Assembly: GCA_016712565.1 (NCBI GenBank)
Contig: JADJQU010000001.1
Location: 1 to 64,000 of the forward strand
DNA from: Planctomycetota bacterium
Lineage (GTDB): Bacteria > Planctomycetota > UBA1135 > GCA-002686595
Reading direction: 5' to 3'
DNA length: 64,000 nucleotides
Part shown: one piece after another, positions 62,831-64,000 of the stretch
Layout: every line of letters starts with the position of its first letter
How positions within the stretch are numbered: position 1 is the first letter of the stretch
The notes under the pieces: generated by a model
What the model saw: only the letters and a program-made list of their open reading frames with translations
What the model was told of the DNA's origin: nothing
Database searches by the model: none
Position numbers and translations under genes: made by a program

Positions 62831-64000
62831 CTGATGCGCAGCGACAGGTAGGCGTTGCGCCGCACTTCGCTGCCGAAGAAGTCGATGTCCTCACCGGCCT
62901 CGGGGTGCTGTTCTTCCTGGGCATTCTGCACGCCGATCGAGAGCACCGTGTGGGCATTGGGCTTCCAACCCACGCGCGCATCCACCCGGAACACCGCCGG
63001 GTTGTCCCAGAAGCGCAGGTAGTCGGACCAGTAGAGGGCGGTGTCCAGCTCCCAGTGTTCTCCCAGGTTGTAGTAGGAGCGCACGCTGGCGTTCTGGCGC
63101 GGCACCAGGCCGTCCTTGGCGTCGATCGGGGCTCCGGCGGCATTCGAGCTGGTCTCGAAGTCCATCTCGAAGTAGGTGTAGGCCGTGCGCACGCGCCAGG
63201 TCTCCGACAGCTCCAGGTCCAGGGCCATCTCGGCGCCGTGGGCCGTGGCGCTGGCCTCGTTTCCGTAGGTCGTCAGTCCCAGGTTGTCGAATTCGAAGGT
63301 CTGCAGGTCGTCGTAGTCGTTGTAGAAGGCGGTCAGGTCCACCTGGACGCGTTCGCCGAGGTTGGTGCGCAGGCCGATCTCATGGGCCAGCACGGCCTCG
63401 TTCTTGAAGTCCTTGTTGCCCGTGAACACCGGCGGCTGGTTGGGGTCGTTGTAGCCGAGGTTGTCCACTTCCTCGCGGGAGGGCGTGCGCACCGCGCGCG
63501 AAATGCCGGCCCACAGAGCGGTGTGTTCCGTGGCGTTCCACATCCAGCGCAGGGTGGGCTGCAGAGTCAGGCCGCCGAGATCGGCCTCCTCGAGCTGGAC
63601 GCCGAGGATCACGCGCGAATCCAGTGCGGCGACCCCGAACTCGTCCTGGGCGAAGATGCGCACACTGTTGCTGCGCCGGAACTCCGGCGAAAAGTCGTTG
63701 AAACCGCGCTCGCTCTGCAGATTGGTCTGGGCGCTGCGGTAGCCCACGCCGAGGGTCAACTGGTGAGCGTCGGACAACTGCATGTGGCGCGTGTACTCCA
63801 GGTCGCCGACCTGCACGTCCATCTGCAGGTTGAGCTGCTTCTGGTAGTCGCTCGAGTACCAGCCCTGGATCTTCTGCACGTCGTCCGGCGGACCGAACTC
63901 CCAGCTGGCCAGCAGGTAGCCGCCGTTCTTCGGCGTGTCGTCGTAGGCGGGCAGGCCCAGGATCGCCGTGTCCACGGGGTCCTCGCCGAATTCCGAGCTC
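62824..64000 (-). CDS. TonB-dependent receptor, C-terminal part (5' end beyond window)
   Basis: The reverse-strand frame is open to the window edge and the visible 391 residues are the C-terminal beta-barrel of a TonB-dependent receptor: alternating hydrophobic/charged strands, long extracellular loops, FSPEFRRSNSVRIFAQDEFG, TLRWMWNATEHTALWAGISRAVRTPSRE (TonB-box-distal plug-barrel signature SRAVRTPS), and a C-terminal aromatic (LSLRISY). Such receptors import siderophores, cobalamin or glycans using TonB. The plug domain and signal peptide lie outside, so the ligand cannot be guessed. Confidence 0.9.
   Translation of the reverse strand, partial: SSEFGEDPVDTAILGLPAYDDTPKNGGYLLASWEFGPPDDVQKIQGWYSSDYQKQLNLQMDVQVGDLEYTRHMQLSDAHQLTLGVGYRSAQTNLQSERGFNDFSPEFRRSNSVRIFAQDEFGVAALDSRVILGVQLEEADLGGLTLQPTLRWMWNATEHTALWAGISRAVRTPSREEVDNLGYNDPNQPPVFTGNKDFKNEAVLAHEIGLRTNLGERVQVDLTAFYNDYDDLQTFEFDNLGLTTYGNEASATAHGAEMALDLELSETWRVRTAYTYFEMDFETSSNAAGAPIDAKDGLVPRQNASVRSYYNLGEHWELDTALYWSDYLRFWDNPAVFRVDARVGWKPNAHTVLSIGVQNAQEEQHPEAGEDIDFFGSEVRRNAYLSLRISY

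Overview
The window is GC-rich bacterial DNA. Its gene families point to Planctomycetota: an ECF sigma factor next to a Pkn2-type kinase with TPR repeats, secreted beta-helix and SBBP proteins, a DUF1570-type protein, and an ECF sigma factor fused to a membrane anchor and carboxypeptidase-regulatory repeats. The lineage is an inference from gene content. Several starts have a TANNNT hexamer 6-11 nt upstream and no Shine-Dalgarno sequence, so many transcripts are probably leaderless.

Layout. 1-6570: a GspL/PilM-like and a GspM/PilO-like pilus or secretion gene, a CBM9/DUF5916-like outer-membrane protein, a DUF1570-like protein and a zinc-ribbon protein. All but the GspM/PilO gene are broken by many small indels, most likely consensus errors near a contig end. 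6567-20000: OPT transporter, ECF sigma/kinase pair, SBBP protein, ferredoxin reductase, MoaA, FHA-protease, YbaN-like protein, bacterioferritin and a DUF1572/DinB-like protein.

20249-32898: a tightly packed operon. It encodes an Rrf2 regulator, a glutamate-synthase-like FAD/NAD(P) iron-sulfur oxidoreductase, a small Cys-rich protein, a Rieske protein, a b6-type cytochrome b, a seven-haem cytochrome c, the alpha, beta and gamma subunits of a type II molybdenum oxidoreductase resembling nitrite oxidoreductase (NxrABC), and a TorD-like chaperone. It reads as a respiratory module joining a Rieske/cytochrome b quinol complex to a periplasmic Mo enzyme. MoaA, for molybdopterin synthesis, lies about 4 kb away.

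33276-36714: glycine decarboxylase GcvP (one frameshift), then a BCP-type peroxiredoxin whose peroxidatic Cys codon is UGA. A 9-pair hairpin with a 7-nt loop starts 12 nt after the UGA, as expected of a bacterial SECIS. This is the strongest small-scale discovery here: a probable selenocysteine peroxiredoxin.

36787-64000: Rieske-flavodoxin fusion, sigma-factor/surface-repeat fusion, secreted proteins, DUF2723 membrane protein, fused 2-oxoacid dehydrogenase E1 with an acyltransferase-like partner, two glycine-rich RRM proteins, an insertion sequence with 23-bp perfect terminal repeats plus an orphan repeat pair, desaturase, glutathione peroxidase, ABC-F ATPase, HIT, MFS and HAD proteins, an HI0933-type flavoprotein and the 3' part of a TonB-dependent receptor. 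I saw no rRNA, tRNA or CRISPR array.
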